NCBI GenBank assembly: GCA_964520865.1
Contig: CAZFOY010000004.1
Coordinates: 38,647 to 102,646, forward strand
From: CAVQCT01 sp964520865
Lineage (GTDB): Bacteria > Zixibacteria > MSB-5A5 > GN15 > FEB-12
Length of the DNA stretch: 64,000 bases
Direction of reading: 5' to 3'
The notes beneath the pieces were generated by a model. The model was not told where the DNA came from, searched no databases, and worked only from the letters and a program-made list of their open reading frames with translations. Positions 7,769 through 16,797 of this stretch are shown in pieces. How positions within the stretch are numbered: the stretch's first letter is position 1; every line of letters begins with the position of its first letter. Position numbers and translations under genes: made by a program.

Positions 7769-10700
7769 ACGAACCGAAAGATAAGAAGCCGAACAACAAA
7801 CAATATTGGCGGTCCCTGGACCAGGTGGAGAACACTCCGGAGTTTCAGGAATTCCTTCACCGGGAGTTCCCTCAGGGTGCATCGGAGATGAACAACGACT
7901 GGACCCGCCGGAATTTCCTCACATTAATGGGTGCGTCGCTGGCGCTCGCCGGTCTGGCCAGTTGCCGTCGTCCGCAGGAAAATATCGTTCCCTACGTCAA
8001 GCCGCCGGAAGAAGTTATTCCGGGTGAGCCGCTGTTCTACGCCACCACGATGCCGCTCGGTAATTCCAATTTCGGTCTCATTGTCGAGACGCACGAAGGG
8101 CGGCCGACCAAGATTGAAGGCAATCCGGCCCATCCGTCGTCGAAAGGCGGCACCAATGTATGGATACAGGGATCGATTCTTAGTCTCTACGATCCTGATC
8201 GTTCCGACCAGGTCAAGCAGGGTGGAGTGCAGTCGAGCTGGGAAGAATTTGTAAGTTACTGGCGGGGCAGGTACCCGGACTATAAGAAGAATCAGGGGGA
8301 AGGGCTGGCGATTCTGTCAGAGTCGTATGCGTCGCCAACCTTTGCTCGCTTACGCAAGAAATTCGAAGAAACTTTCCCGAAAGCCGACTGGGTGACCTAT
8401 GAGGCGATCGACGAAGAGAATTCGTACGAAGCGATGCGGATGGCTGCGGGGAGACCGTATCGACCGGTATTTGATTACGCTAAGGCCAAGGTGATTCTCG
8501 CGCTGGACGCCGACTTTAATATAAGCGAAAGCGAAAACGTAACCAGTGCGCGCGGGTTCGCCGATGGACGCCGCATCAAATCCGAGAAGGATGAGATGAA
8601 CAGGCTCTATGTCGTAGAGCCGGGTTTCACGACGACCGGTGCCATTTCGGATCATCGGCTGCGTTTGAAGAGCAGCCAGATTGGATCGTTTGTAGTCGCC
8701 CTGGCGCGCGAGTTGAAGTCGCAGGGGTTGAATATCGATTTGTCTTCGGTGAAGAATCCCGGATGGTTGCCGGCTCAAGCGACCGCCTGGCTCAAACCGC
8801 TTGCTGCGGATCTCTTGTCCGCCAAAGGGGAGTCTCTGGTCGTGGTGGGGAGACGCCAGCCATCGCCGGTGCATGTGCTCGTATATATGATCAATGCCGC
8901 GTTGGGGAACGTGGGAGAGACGGTTAACTACTATGAATTGACAGACGTCGATTACTCCCGCCTCGCCGACTTCTCCGATCTCAACAAGAAAATGAAAGAT
9001 GGTAAGGTTTCCACTCTTGTGATCTTGGGTGGGAATCCTGTCTATAATGCTCCGGCCGATTTTGATTTCGCGAATTCCCTCAAGAAGGTCGCGGACGTCA
9101 TTCATCTGAGTCATTATCACGATGAAACTTCGCAGTCGGCCAAATGGCACATTCCGCAGGCTCATTATATGGAAGGCTGGTCGGATGCCCGCTCGGCCGA
9201 CGGGACGCTGAGTGTCGTGCAGCCGATGATTGCCCCGTTGCTTAACGGAGTAGGGTCTCTTGAAGTACTCGATCTGATCGCCAGCGGCGAAAACAAGACG
9301 GGCTACGATTTGGTGAGAGAGACCTGGCGGCCGTTCCTTGGATCTTCGTTCGATCGGAAATGGGACAAGTTGCTTAACGACGGTCTGCTTGCGGAAAGTG
9401 CTTCCAGGCCGGTATCACCGCGGATCAATTCCAGCGAGGCGTCAAAGCTGCTGAGTCAGCTCTCGATGGGCAAGGACGACGGGGTGGAGGTTGTCTTCCA
9501 TCTGTCGCCGTCGCTTTACGACGGAAGGTACGCAAACAACGGCTGGATGCAGGAACTCCCAGACTCGGTCACCAAGATATCCTGGGACAATGTTGCCCAG
9601 ATGAGCTATCCGACCGCGAAGAAGTTAGGTGTCGAGAATTTCGAGGTAGTCAAGCTGGATTACCGGGGAAAGCAGATAGAGCTTCCGGTCTGGATCGTAT
9701 TCGGTACTACCGACGATACCGTGATGGTAGAGCTTGGTTACGGGCGGAAGAACATTGGCCGCGTGGCCAACGATGTTGGCGCCAATGGCTACGCTCTCAG
9801 GACTTCTGACGCGATGCATTTTGACGGCGGTTTGAAGATTACGTCAACAGGACGCAAGGTGAAACTGGCTAATACGCAGGATCACGGCACGCTTGAGGGC
9901 CGACCGTTGGTTCGGGAAGCTTCACTGGATAATTACCGTGAGGATCCAAAATTCGCGCAGGAAGCGGTGGAGCATGAACCGCTGGTGTCGATGTGGAATG
10001 ATTTCAAGTACGACAAGGGACTCCAGTGGGGGATGGTGATCGATCTCACCGCTTGCACCGGTTGTAACACCTGCACGATCGCCTGTCAAAGCGAAAATAA
10101 CATTCCGATTGTCGGAAAAGAGCAGGTGCACAACGGTCGTGAAATGCATTGGATTCGGGTCGACCGGTATTACACGACGGAATCCGGTCATAGCAATAAC
10201 GATGAAATGCTGTTCGACGCTCAGCCGGGCATGGTGCATCAGCCCATTCCGTGTATGCAGTGCGAGATGGCGCCGTGCGAACAGGTCTGTCCGGTAGGCG
10301 CTACCATGCACGACGAGCAGGGGTTGAACATGATGGTTTATAACCGATGTATCGGCACGCGTTACTGCTCCAACAACTGTCCTTACAAGGTCCGTCGCTT
10401 CAACTTTTTCAACTACACGAAGGACACTCCGGAGATCGTCAAGATGGCGATGAACCCGAATGTGACCGTGCGTTCGCGCGGCGTGATGGAGAAGTGCAGC
10501 TATTGTCTGCAGCGGATCAATCGGGCAAAAGCGAATGCCAAGCTGGAAAATCGCGAGGTGCGCGACGGCGATGTGGTTACGGCCTGTCAGCAGGCGTGTC
10601 CGACCAAGGCGATTTACTTCGGCGATATCCGCAATCCCGATTCGGTGGTAACAGCGGTCAAGAAACGGAATTTGAATTACAGTATGCTTATAGAAGAGAA

Positions 10701-10770
10701 CACTCGGCCGAGAACGACTTATCTGGCCAAGATTCGCAACCCCAATCCGAATATGCCGAAGGCGAGCTGA
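7765..10770 (+). CDS. actB: Alternative complex III subunit ActB, Fe-S and molybdopterin-oxidoreductase-like
   Basis: Large peripheral subunit, about 1000 residues, of alternative complex III. The N-terminal portion has a twin-arginine-like signal (DWTRRNFLTLMG, then a hydrophobic stretch and ASC). A long molybdopterin-oxidoreductase-like domain follows, which in this family binds no molybdenum. From about residue 750 come the ferredoxin-like cysteine clusters: CTGCNTCTIAC, CMQCEMAPCEQVCP, CIGTRYCSNNCP and CSYCLQRI...CQQACP. These would hold one [3Fe-4S] and three [4Fe-4S] centres by analogy with known complexes. The start is taken as ATG 7765, which overlaps the actA stop (ATGA) and has an AGGA about 7 bases upstream; an in-frame ATG at 7756 is the alternative. 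Confidence 0.93.
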   Translation: MNEPKDKKPNNKQYWRSLDQVENTPEFQEFLHREFPQGASEMNNDWTRRNFLTLMGASLALAGLASCRRPQENIVPYVKPPEEVIPGEPLFYATTMPLGNSNFGLIVETHEGRPTKIEGNPAHPSSKGGTNVWIQGSILSLYDPDRSDQVKQGGVQSSWEEFVSYWRGRYPDYKKNQGEGLAILSESYASPTFARLRKKFEETFPKADWVTYEAIDEENSYEAMRMAAGRPYRPVFDYAKAKVILALDADFNISESENVTSARGFADGRRIKSEKDEMNRLYVVEPGFTTTGAISDHRLRLKSSQIGSFVVALARELKSQGLNIDLSSVKNPGWLPAQATAWLKPLAADLLSAKGESLVVVGRRQPSPVHVLVYMINAALGNVGETVNYYELTDVDYSRLADFSDLNKKMKDGKVSTLVILGGNPVYNAPADFDFANSLKKVADVIHLSHYHDETSQSAKWHIPQAHYMEGWSDARSADGTLSVVQPMIAPLLNGVGSLEVLDLIASGENKTGYDLVRETWRPFLGSSFDRKWDKLLNDGLLAESASRPVSPRINSSEASKLLSQLSMGKDDGVEVVFHLSPSLYDGRYANNGWMQELPDSVTKISWDNVAQMSYPTAKKLGVENFEVVKLDYRGKQIELPVWIVFGTTDDTVMVELGYGRKNIGRVANDVGANGYALRTSDAMHFDGGLKITSTGRKVKLANTQDHGTLEGRPLVREASLDNYREDPKFAQEAVEHEPLVSMWNDFKYDKGLQWGMVIDLTACTGCNTCTIACQSENNIPIVGKEQVHNGREMHWIRVDRYYTTESGHSNNDEMLFDAQPGMVHQPIPCMQCEMAPCEQVCPVGATMHDEQGLNMMVYNRCIGTRYCSNNCPYKVRRFNFFNYTKDTPEIVKMAMNPNVTVRSRGVMEKCSYCLQRINRAKANAKLENREVRDGDVVTACQQACPTKAIYFGDIRNPDSVVTAVKKRNLNYSMLIEENTRPRTTYLAKIRNPNPNMPKAS

Positions 10771-10805
10771 GGCTATATGACCCTTGATATAGAAAGCAAG
10801 CTGAA

Positions 10806-12215
10806 GTGAGTACGTCCGCAGAAAATCTGTCCACCAAAGTCGATCCTCCGGAAATCTTCTATCCGGGCAATCCTTCGTATCACGAAGTCAGCGATGTGAT
10901 CAGCCGGATTGTCGAGACCCCGTTCGGCAAGGGCTGGTACATACTTTTTTCGATATCCTTTGCTCTCACCCTTATGCTGTTCGGGATCCTCGCTTATCTG
11001 TTCTGGGAGGGTATCGGCATCTGGGGACTGAATATCCCGATAGCCTGGGGATGGGCGATCGTAAACTTCGTCTGGTGGGTCGGTATCGGTCACGCCGGAA
11101 CGCTGATTTCGGCGATTCTCTTCCTGCTGCGCCAACGCTGGAGAACGTCGATCAACCGGTTCGCCGAAGCGATGACACTGTTCGCCGTTATCTGTGCGCT
11201 CATGTTCCCGGGGATTCACGTCGGACGCGTCTGGGCGATCTACTGGGTGTTCCCGATCCCGAACCAGATGGGAGTCTGGCCGAATTTCCGCAGCCCGTTA
11301 TTGTGGGATGCGTTCGCAGTGGGAACCTATTTCATGTGTTCACTCCTGTTCTGGTATACGGGCCTCATTCCGGACCTTGCGACTATTCGCGACCGCGCGA
11401 AAACGCGCTTGAGAAAAGTCCTGCTCGGGATCTTCTCGCTCGGATGGCGTGGCGGCAATCGTCAGTGGAAGCACTACGAGCTTGCCTATCTGGTTCTGGC
11501 CGGAATCTCCACTCCGCTGGTGCTGTCGGTTCATAGTATTGTGAGTACCGACTTTGCAACCTCGATTCTTCCCGGCTGGCATACGACAATTTTCCCGCCT
11601 TACTTCGTAGCCGGTGCTATTTATTCCGGTTTCGCCATGGTGATGACCCTGAGTGTCCTTGCCCGTACCGCCTTCAAGCTCGAAGACATCATCACTCTTA
11701 AGACGCTTGAGCGAATGAACAAAATTATGCTGGTAACGGGGATGATGGTCGGATACGCTTATTCGACCGAGTTCTTCGTGGCCTGGTACGGTGGGAATAG
11801 TTTCGAGAAGTTCACCTTCCTCAATCGTGCCTTCGGACCCTACGCCTGGGCTTATTGGATCATGATCTCGTGTAACGTCATCCTGCCGCAGATTTTCTGG
11901 TTCAAGAAGATGAGGACTTCGATTCCCGTCATGTTTGTGGCGTCCATCTTTATCAATGTCGGTATGTGGTTCGAGCGGTTCGTGATTGTGGTGACGTCGC
12001 TTTCACGCGACTTCCTGCCGTCGAGCTGGGACTATTACAGTCCGACCAGATATGATATCGGCATTTTCATAGGATCATTCGGGCTGTTCTTCACGCTCTT
12101 CCTCCTGTTCATACGGTTCGTCCCGATGGTGGCGATGTCGGAAGTGAAGAATGTTCTTCCGCAGGCCAATCCACACGCTCATGCCGCCCCTGAAGCGGAG
12201 GTCGCCAATGAGTAA
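10806..12215 (+). CDS. actC: Alternative complex III subunit ActC, NrfD-like quinol-binding membrane protein
   Basis: Polytopic NrfD/PsrC-family protein of 469 residues with about ten membrane helices, expected to bind quinol and help move protons in alternative complex III. The early segments contain GIGHAGTLISAILFLLRQRWR and IHVGRVW, which resemble the quinol-site helices of ActC. Length and layout match the family. It starts at GTG 10806. The preceding 35-base gap to actB contains TTGATATAGA, a motif seen before other genes of this block, and no clear Shine-Dalgarno. The last codons overlap the start of actD. Essential core subunit together with ActB and ActF. Confidence 0.92.
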   Translation: MSTSAENLSTKVDPPEIFYPGNPSYHEVSDVISRIVETPFGKGWYILFSISFALTLMLFGILAYLFWEGIGIWGLNIPIAWGWAIVNFVWWVGIGHAGTLISAILFLLRQRWRTSINRFAEAMTLFAVICALMFPGIHVGRVWAIYWVFPIPNQMGVWPNFRSPLLWDAFAVGTYFMCSLLFWYTGLIPDLATIRDRAKTRLRKVLLGIFSLGWRGGNRQWKHYELAYLVLAGISTPLVLSVHSIVSTDFATSILPGWHTTIFPPYFVAGAIYSGFAMVMTLSVLARTAFKLEDIITLKTLERMNKIMLVTGMMVGYAYSTEFFVAWYGGNSFEKFTFLNRAFGPYAWAYWIMISCNVILPQIFWFKKMRTSIPVMFVASIFINVGMWFERFVIVVTSLSRDFLPSSWDYYSPTRYDIGIFIGSFGLFFTLFLLFIRFVPMVAMSEVKNVLPQANPHAHAAPEAEVANE

Positions 12216-12759
12216 ACAGCAGGCGACAAAACGCCCGGTCGAGATTATGATCGCCCAGTTCGGTTCGACCGCCGATCTGATGACGGCTGCGAAGAAGATG
12301 CGCGAAGGTGGATACAAAAAATATGATTGTCACTCGCCGTTCCCGGTTCACGGCATGGATAAGGCGATGGGGCTCAAGCGCTCGCCGCTTGGATATATCG
12401 TCGGACTCTGCGGCACTTGCGGATTGTTGTTTATGATCTGGCTTACCTGGTACGCCAGCGCTTACGACTACCCGCTGGTGATTTCGGGGAAGCCGTTCTT
12501 CAGCTGGCAGGCCTACGTGCCCGTGTTCTTCGCGATCACGGTTCTTGCTTCGGCGTTCGGCGCCTTTCTCGGGATGCTTGCCATTAACAAATTGCCGCGC
12601 CCTAACCACCCGCTCTTCAACTCGGACCGGTTCTGCACGTTCTCTGACGATGGGTTCTTTGTCAGTGTTGAAAACGATGATCCGCAATACGATCCTCAGA
12701 AGGTGCGGGCGTATCTCGAGTCGATCGGCGGCAAAAACGTGGAGATCGTAACCGAATGA
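12208..12759 (+). CDS. actD: Alternative complex III subunit ActD (DUF3341)
   Basis: DUF3341-family subunit of alternative complex III, 183 residues from the ATG at 12208. This start has GGAG about 8 bases upstream and begins where family similarity begins (RPVEIMIAQFGSTADLMTAA); a longer frame reaching back to 12151 lies inside actC. A cytosolic N-terminal domain of about 70 residues is followed by two membrane helices (about residues 65-85 and 100-125) and a C-terminal soluble domain containing DRFCTFSDDGFFVSV. It overlaps actC by 8 bases and actE by 4, which implies translational coupling. No cofactor motif is present. Confidence 0.92.
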   Translation: MSKQQATKRPVEIMIAQFGSTADLMTAAKKMREGGYKKYDCHSPFPVHGMDKAMGLKRSPLGYIVGLCGTCGLLFMIWLTWYASAYDYPLVISGKPFFSWQAYVPVFFAITVLASAFGAFLGMLAINKLPRPNHPLFNSDRFCTFSDDGFFVSVENDDPQYDPQKVRAYLESIGGKNVEIVTE

Positions 12760-13382
12760 AGATCTCACGTTTGACAAAATATGCGATCCCCGGGCTGTTC
12801 CTTGTCTCATTCGCGATCTCCGGATGTTACCAGGGGGAACCGTCGAGCAAGCCTCCGATCAGGATCGACCGCGGAATGGGTGTGCAGCCGAAGTATCTCC
12901 CGCAGAGTCGCAGCGCCTTCTTTAAGAATGGCGCCACGATGCGTGAGCCGGTGCCCGGAACGGTTGCCCAGGGGGAATTCCACAAAGATGTTGCCTACTA
13001 TACCGGCAAGGACGAGAAGGGGAACTACGTCAAGACTTTCCCGGATACCGTAGTTGTCGATATGGCTTTGCTCAAGCGGGGACAGGAGCGGTTCAATATT
13101 TACTGTTCGCCCTGTCATAGTCGGCTGGCCGATGGTCGCGGGATTGTCGTATCGCGGGGCATGGTGCCGCCGCCGAGTTTCCACGACAAGCGGTTCCTTG
13201 AGATGCCGGGCGGGCAGTTCTTTGAAACGATGACCAACGGACTACGCAATATGCCGTCGTATCGCTTTCAGGTTCCGGTGCACGATCGCTGGGCCATTAT
13301 CGCCTACATCAGGGCGCTGCAGAGAAGCGAAAACGCCACAATTAAGGATGTTCCCGAAGCGATGCGGGACAAGCTGAAATAG
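12756..13382 (+). CDS. actE: Alternative complex III subunit ActE, monoheme cytochrome c lipoprotein
   Basis: Monoheme cytochrome c of 208 residues that shuttles electrons from ActA toward the oxidase. The N-terminus is a lipoprotein signal with a lipobox-like FAISGC, cysteine at about residue 24, so the protein is probably lipid-anchored on the periplasmic side. One heme motif CSPCH is near residue 117, and a distal Met is available in the downstream region (MPSYRFQVP), as in class I cytochromes c. It starts at ATG 12756 in an ATGA overlap with actD. Nine bases separate its stop from actF. Confidence 0.92.
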   Translation: MKISRLTKYAIPGLFLVSFAISGCYQGEPSSKPPIRIDRGMGVQPKYLPQSRSAFFKNGATMREPVPGTVAQGEFHKDVAYYTGKDEKGNYVKTFPDTVVVDMALLKRGQERFNIYCSPCHSRLADGRGIVVSRGMVPPPSFHDKRFLEMPGGQFFETMTNGLRNMPSYRFQVPVHDRWAIIAYIRALQRSENATIKDVPEAMRDKLK

Positions 13383-13391
13383 AGCCTTCAG

Positions 13392-14579
13392 ATGAATTTT
13401 GACAGTACAACATATCGGATAACCGAATCAGGAAACTTCGGCAAGATTGCGTTGGTAATCGGCATTGTCGGCCTCGCGCTGAGCGCGGTCGGGTTTATGT
13501 TTGATTCCACCCACTTCTATTTCTCTTATCTGGTCGCTTTTGTCTTCTGGGTGACACTGGCTCTGGGCGGACTTTTCTTTCTTATGGTGAATCATCTGAC
13601 CGGCGCCAAGTGGAGTATCGTACTGAGAAGATTGACTGAGGGAGCGGCGGCGACCTTTCCGCTTATGCTCATTCTGTTCATCCCGCTTGTTTTCGGATTG
13701 CACGATCTGTTTCATTGGACACACACCGAAGAAGTTGCTTCGGATGTCGTTCTCAAAGGCAAGTCCGGCTACCTTAATATTCCTTTCTTCCTGATTCGCG
13801 TGGCCTTCTACTTTGCGGCCTGGATTATTGTCTCCCGCCTGCTCATCAAAAGCTCTCTCGATCAGGACAAGCTCGGGCACAGTGATCAGATTCATAAGCG
13901 TTTTGTTCGGGTGAGTGCCCCCGGCATGATCCTGTTTGCCTTTACCGTTACTTACGCTTCGTTCGACTGGTTGATGTCGCTCGACGCGCATTGGTACTCG
14001 ACTATCTTCGGTGCCTACATCTTCTCGGGAGCATTCCTGGGTGGTCTCTGCTTTATCATTATAGCCGGAGTGATGCTCCGTCGGGGGAACGTCCTGCAGA
14101 GCACCATTTCCCTTGACCATTATCACGATCTGGCCAAATTCGTGTTCGCCTTCATCATCTTCTGGACTTATATGGCCTTTTCGCAGTATTTCCTCATCTG
14201 GTATGGAAACCTTCCCGAAGAAAATTACTGGTATCTTTACCGGTGGGACAACACCTGGACTTACATCAGCTTGATAATCATTTTCGGCCATTTCGTTATT
14301 CCGTTCGTCGGGCTGATAACCCGGGCGGCCAAGCGGAGCATGGTCTTTCTCCCGCTCATGGCGCTGTGGATTCTGCTGATGCACTGGGTGGATATTTATT
14401 GGCTGGTTATGCCAACTCATTATAGAACCGGGATCAAATTGTCCTGGATCGATGTTACTACTTTTATTGGAATCGGCGGTGTCTTCCTGTGGTACTTCTG
14501 GCGCCACTTCACGGCCCACCCGACCGTCCCTGTCAAAGATCCGGGCCTGCAAACCTCGATTCAGTTTACGAACAGTTAA
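13392..14579 (+). CDS. actF: Alternative complex III subunit ActF, second NrfD-like membrane protein
   Basis: Polytopic membrane protein of 395 residues with about ten helices, the second and shorter NrfD-like subunit of alternative complex III. It contains WIIVSRLLIKSS after the fourth helix region, a HWYSTIFGAYIFSG segment and a YRWDNTWTYIS loop, features that fit ActF proteins annotated as quinol:cytochrome c oxidoreductase quinone-binding subunit 2. It pairs structurally with ActC and is proposed to line a proton path. It starts at ATG 13392, 10 bases after actE. A 14-base gap with GGATATAGA precedes the next gene. Confidence 0.9.
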   Translation: MNFDSTTYRITESGNFGKIALVIGIVGLALSAVGFMFDSTHFYFSYLVAFVFWVTLALGGLFFLMVNHLTGAKWSIVLRRLTEGAAATFPLMLILFIPLVFGLHDLFHWTHTEEVASDVVLKGKSGYLNIPFFLIRVAFYFAAWIIVSRLLIKSSLDQDKLGHSDQIHKRFVRVSAPGMILFAFTVTYASFDWLMSLDAHWYSTIFGAYIFSGAFLGGLCFIIIAGVMLRRGNVLQSTISLDHYHDLAKFVFAFIIFWTYMAFSQYFLIWYGNLPEENYWYLYRWDNTWTYISLIIIFGHFVIPFVGLITRAAKRSMVFLPLMALWILLMHWVDIYWLVMPTHYRTGIKLSWIDVTTFIGIGGVFLWYFWRHFTAHPTVPVKDPGLQTSIQFTNS

Positions 14580-14593
14580 ATGGATATAGATAG

Positions 14594-14932
14594 ATGACCG
14601 ATCACCTCTCACATGCCCACGGTAGCGACGGTTACGAGCGTAGCGATGTAAACGTAAAGATGATCGTGATAGTGGCCGTCCTCATAGTTGCGTTTCTGGC
14701 CGTAAGCCTCCTGGTGCTCGACCAATATTTCGAATACGTGACCCAGGAGACGATATACAAGGAACAGCTGGCGCCGCAATCGGTGGCCCTCCGCGATCTC
14801 CGCGCCCGCGAGGCGGAGACGCTCAATTCGTATAAAGTCCTCGACTCGGCAAAGGGCGTGTATCAGATCCCGATCGATCGAGCAATGCAATTGATTGCCG
14901 AAGAATCCTATAAGGCATCACAAAAGAAATAA
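14594..14932 (+). CDS. Small single-pass membrane protein of the alternative complex III operon
   Basis: A 112-residue protein with a His-rich N-terminus (HLSHAHGSDG), one strong membrane helix at about residues 22-45 and a periplasmic tail predicted to be helical. It lies between actF and a Sco gene. In alternative complex III operons of related bacteria a small single-pass protein often sits here and is treated as an accessory subunit (ActH-like) or hypothetical protein; that assignment is by position and topology only. The tail motif YQIPIDRAMQLIAEE resembles the repeat-like segment found in small proteins next to Sco genes. Its stop codon overlaps the next start by one base (TAATG). Confidence 0.7.
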   Translation: MTDHLSHAHGSDGYERSDVNVKMIVIVAVLIVAFLAVSLLVLDQYFEYVTQETIYKEQLAPQSVALRDLRAREAETLNSYKVLDSAKGVYQIPIDRAMQLIAEESYKASQKK

Positions 14933-15819
14933 TGATTGCGAGGAATCTCATGAGTAGCAGGCGTCGTGTCGATGCCGTGCGGATCGGCTTAGTGGCGCTG
15001 TCCGTTATCTTTTTGGGTCGATTAAGTCTATCAGCCCAGACGGTTCAGGATAGTCTCAAAGAGCTTAGCGGCGTCAAGGTGGTGGAACATCTCGGCGACC
15101 ATATCCCGATGGATCTGCATTTCACCGATGATCAGGGCAAGGCGGTAACGATCGGCGACTATTTTCACAAGGGCAAGCCGGTACTTCTCGATCTGGCTTA
15201 CTACGAATGTCCGATGTTGTGTAATCTGGTGATGAACGGAGTTTCCGACGGAATCAAAGGATTGAATCTGAAGCCCGGCAAAGATTACGAGATAGTAACC
15301 GTCAGCATAAATCCGAAAGACAGCGTTTTTCTCGCCGCGGCGAAGAAAGAGACCTACATAAAGGCGCTCAACATGCCCGGGGCCGAAAACGGCTGGCATT
15401 TTCTCGTTGGACCGGCCGATCAATCGAAAGCGCTGGCCGAAGCGGTCGGATTCGAATACAAATACCTTCCCGACAAAGATCAGTACGCCCACCCGGCCTG
15501 TATCTTCTTGCTCGGTCCGGACGGGAAGATATCGAGATACCTTTACGGCATCACGTTCAAACAGAACGATCTGAAACTTGGTTTGATCGAGGCTTCCGAA
15601 GGCAAAATCGGCAACACCCTCGACAAAGTGCTTCTGTTCTGTTACCACTACGATCCGGATGCGAAGGGTTATGCGCTCGTGGCGGGAAATGTCATGAAAG
15701 TGGGCGGGCTTGTAACTTTTGTCTTGTTAGCGTTGTTTCTGGCGTTCTTCTGGATTAAAGAACGCCGGTCGCACCACCGCGGCCATCGAGTAACCGTCTA
15801 TCATGGCCGTCAGAATTGA
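14932..15819 (+). CDS. Sco-family copper chaperone with C-terminal membrane anchor
   Basis: Thioredoxin-fold Sco1/SenC protein of 295 residues that loads or reduces the CuA centre of cytochrome oxidase subunit II. Copper ligands are visible as CPMLC (about residues 94-98) and the His of AHPACIFLL downstream. Unlike the second Sco protein of the block, it has an N-terminal signal-like segment and also a C-terminal membrane helix followed by a basic, His-containing tail (KERRSHHRGHR). This layout is seen in Sco proteins within alternative complex III operons. It starts at ATG 14932, overlapping the previous stop; ATG 14950 with GAGGA upstream is an equally good alternative. It sits directly before coxB. 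Confidence 0.9.
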   Translation: MIARNLMSSRRRVDAVRIGLVALSVIFLGRLSLSAQTVQDSLKELSGVKVVEHLGDHIPMDLHFTDDQGKAVTIGDYFHKGKPVLLDLAYYECPMLCNLVMNGVSDGIKGLNLKPGKDYEIVTVSINPKDSVFLAAAKKETYIKALNMPGAENGWHFLVGPADQSKALAEAVGFEYKYLPDKDQYAHPACIFLLGPDGKISRYLYGITFKQNDLKLGLIEASEGKIGNTLDKVLLFCYHYDPDAKGYALVAGNVMKVGGLVTFVLLALFLAFFWIKERRSHHRGHRVTVYHGRQN

Positions 15820-15834
15820 GGATATAGAGTCTTA

Positions 15835-16797
15835 ATGGATACAACCGGGACACTCTGGATGCCGGCCGGCGAGTCGACGATGGCCGGCCACGTGGACAGC
15901 CTCTTCTATTTCGTTCTGTACGTTTCGATAATCCTGTTTATTATCGTTATCGGACTGACGACTTACTTCGTCATCAAATACCGTCGCAAGAACGAGGCCC
16001 CCACGACGACATCCGGAACCGACCAGAACCTGACGTTGGAGATTCTGTGGACGGCCATTCCTACGGTGCTCGTCTTATTCCTCTTCGTTTGGGGATTCAA
16101 GACGTATGTACAGATGAATGTCGTGCCGAAAGACGCGATGCAGGTGAGGGTCACCGGACAGAAATGGTTCTGGTCGTTCGACTACGACAACGGTGCGAAC
16201 AGCGTCAATGAACTGGTCGTACCGGTAGACAAGCCGGTGAAGCTGCTGATGTCGTCGCACGATGTGATACACAGTTTCTATGTTCCGAATTTCAGAATGA
16301 AACTCGACGTGTTGCCGAATCGCTATAGCGTCCTCTGGTTTCAGGCGACGCATGTCGGAGATTATAACCTGTTCTGTGCCGAATTCTGCGGAAAAGGACA
16401 TTCGGAGATGATCGGCAAAGTGCGGGTGCTTTCCGAGACCGACTTTAACGAGTGGCTGGAATCGGGGTCCGGACCGGCGTCAGGAACAAGTTTGGCCGAG
16501 TACGGTGAGAAGCTGTACAATTCGAAAGGCTGTAAGGCCTGCCACACGACCGACGGGTCGACCTCGGTCGGACCGACCTTCAAGGGGATCTGGGGACACC
16601 AGGTCACCATGCAGGACGGATCCAAAGTGACGGTCGACGAGAACTACGTCAGGGAGTCGGTGCTTAAGCCGCAGGCGAAGATTGTCGCCGGATTCGGGCC
16701 GGTCATGCCGACCTTCCAGGGAATCCTGAAGCCTAAAGATATCGATGCGATTGTCGCATTCTTACAATCTCTCGGAGAGGAAAAGAGTTCAAAATGA
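15835..16797 (+). CDS. coxB: Cytochrome c oxidase subunit II with fused cytochrome c domain (caa3 type)
   Basis: Receives electrons at the binuclear CuA centre and passes them to subunit I. The 320-residue protein has two membrane helices (about residues 25-45 and 70-90). A cupredoxin domain follows with the CuA ligands: His in SHDVIHSFYVP, then CAEFCGKGHSEM. A C-terminal class I cytochrome c domain carries CKACH near residue 237 and a distal Met in FGPVMPTFQG. The fused heme domain defines the caa3 form. Start at ATG 15835, preceded by AGGATATAGA. The stop overlaps the coxA start by 4 bases. Confidence 0.95.
   Translation: MDTTGTLWMPAGESTMAGHVDSLFYFVLYVSIILFIIVIGLTTYFVIKYRRKNEAPTTTSGTDQNLTLEILWTAIPTVLVLFLFVWGFKTYVQMNVVPKDAMQVRVTGQKWFWSFDYDNGANSVNELVVPVDKPVKLLMSSHDVIHSFYVPNFRMKLDVLPNRYSVLWFQATHVGDYNLFCAEFCGKGHSEMIGKVRVLSETDFNEWLESGSGPASGTSLAEYGEKLYNSKGCKACHTTDGSTSVGPTFKGIWGHQVTMQDGSKVTVDENYVRESVLKPQAKIVAGFGPVMPTFQGILKPKDIDAIVAFLQSLGEEKSSK

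Noticed and set aside
13428..14612. Minus-strand open frame of 394 codons opposite actF
   Set aside because: Shadow of a polytopic membrane gene; very rich in charged residues and without family features.
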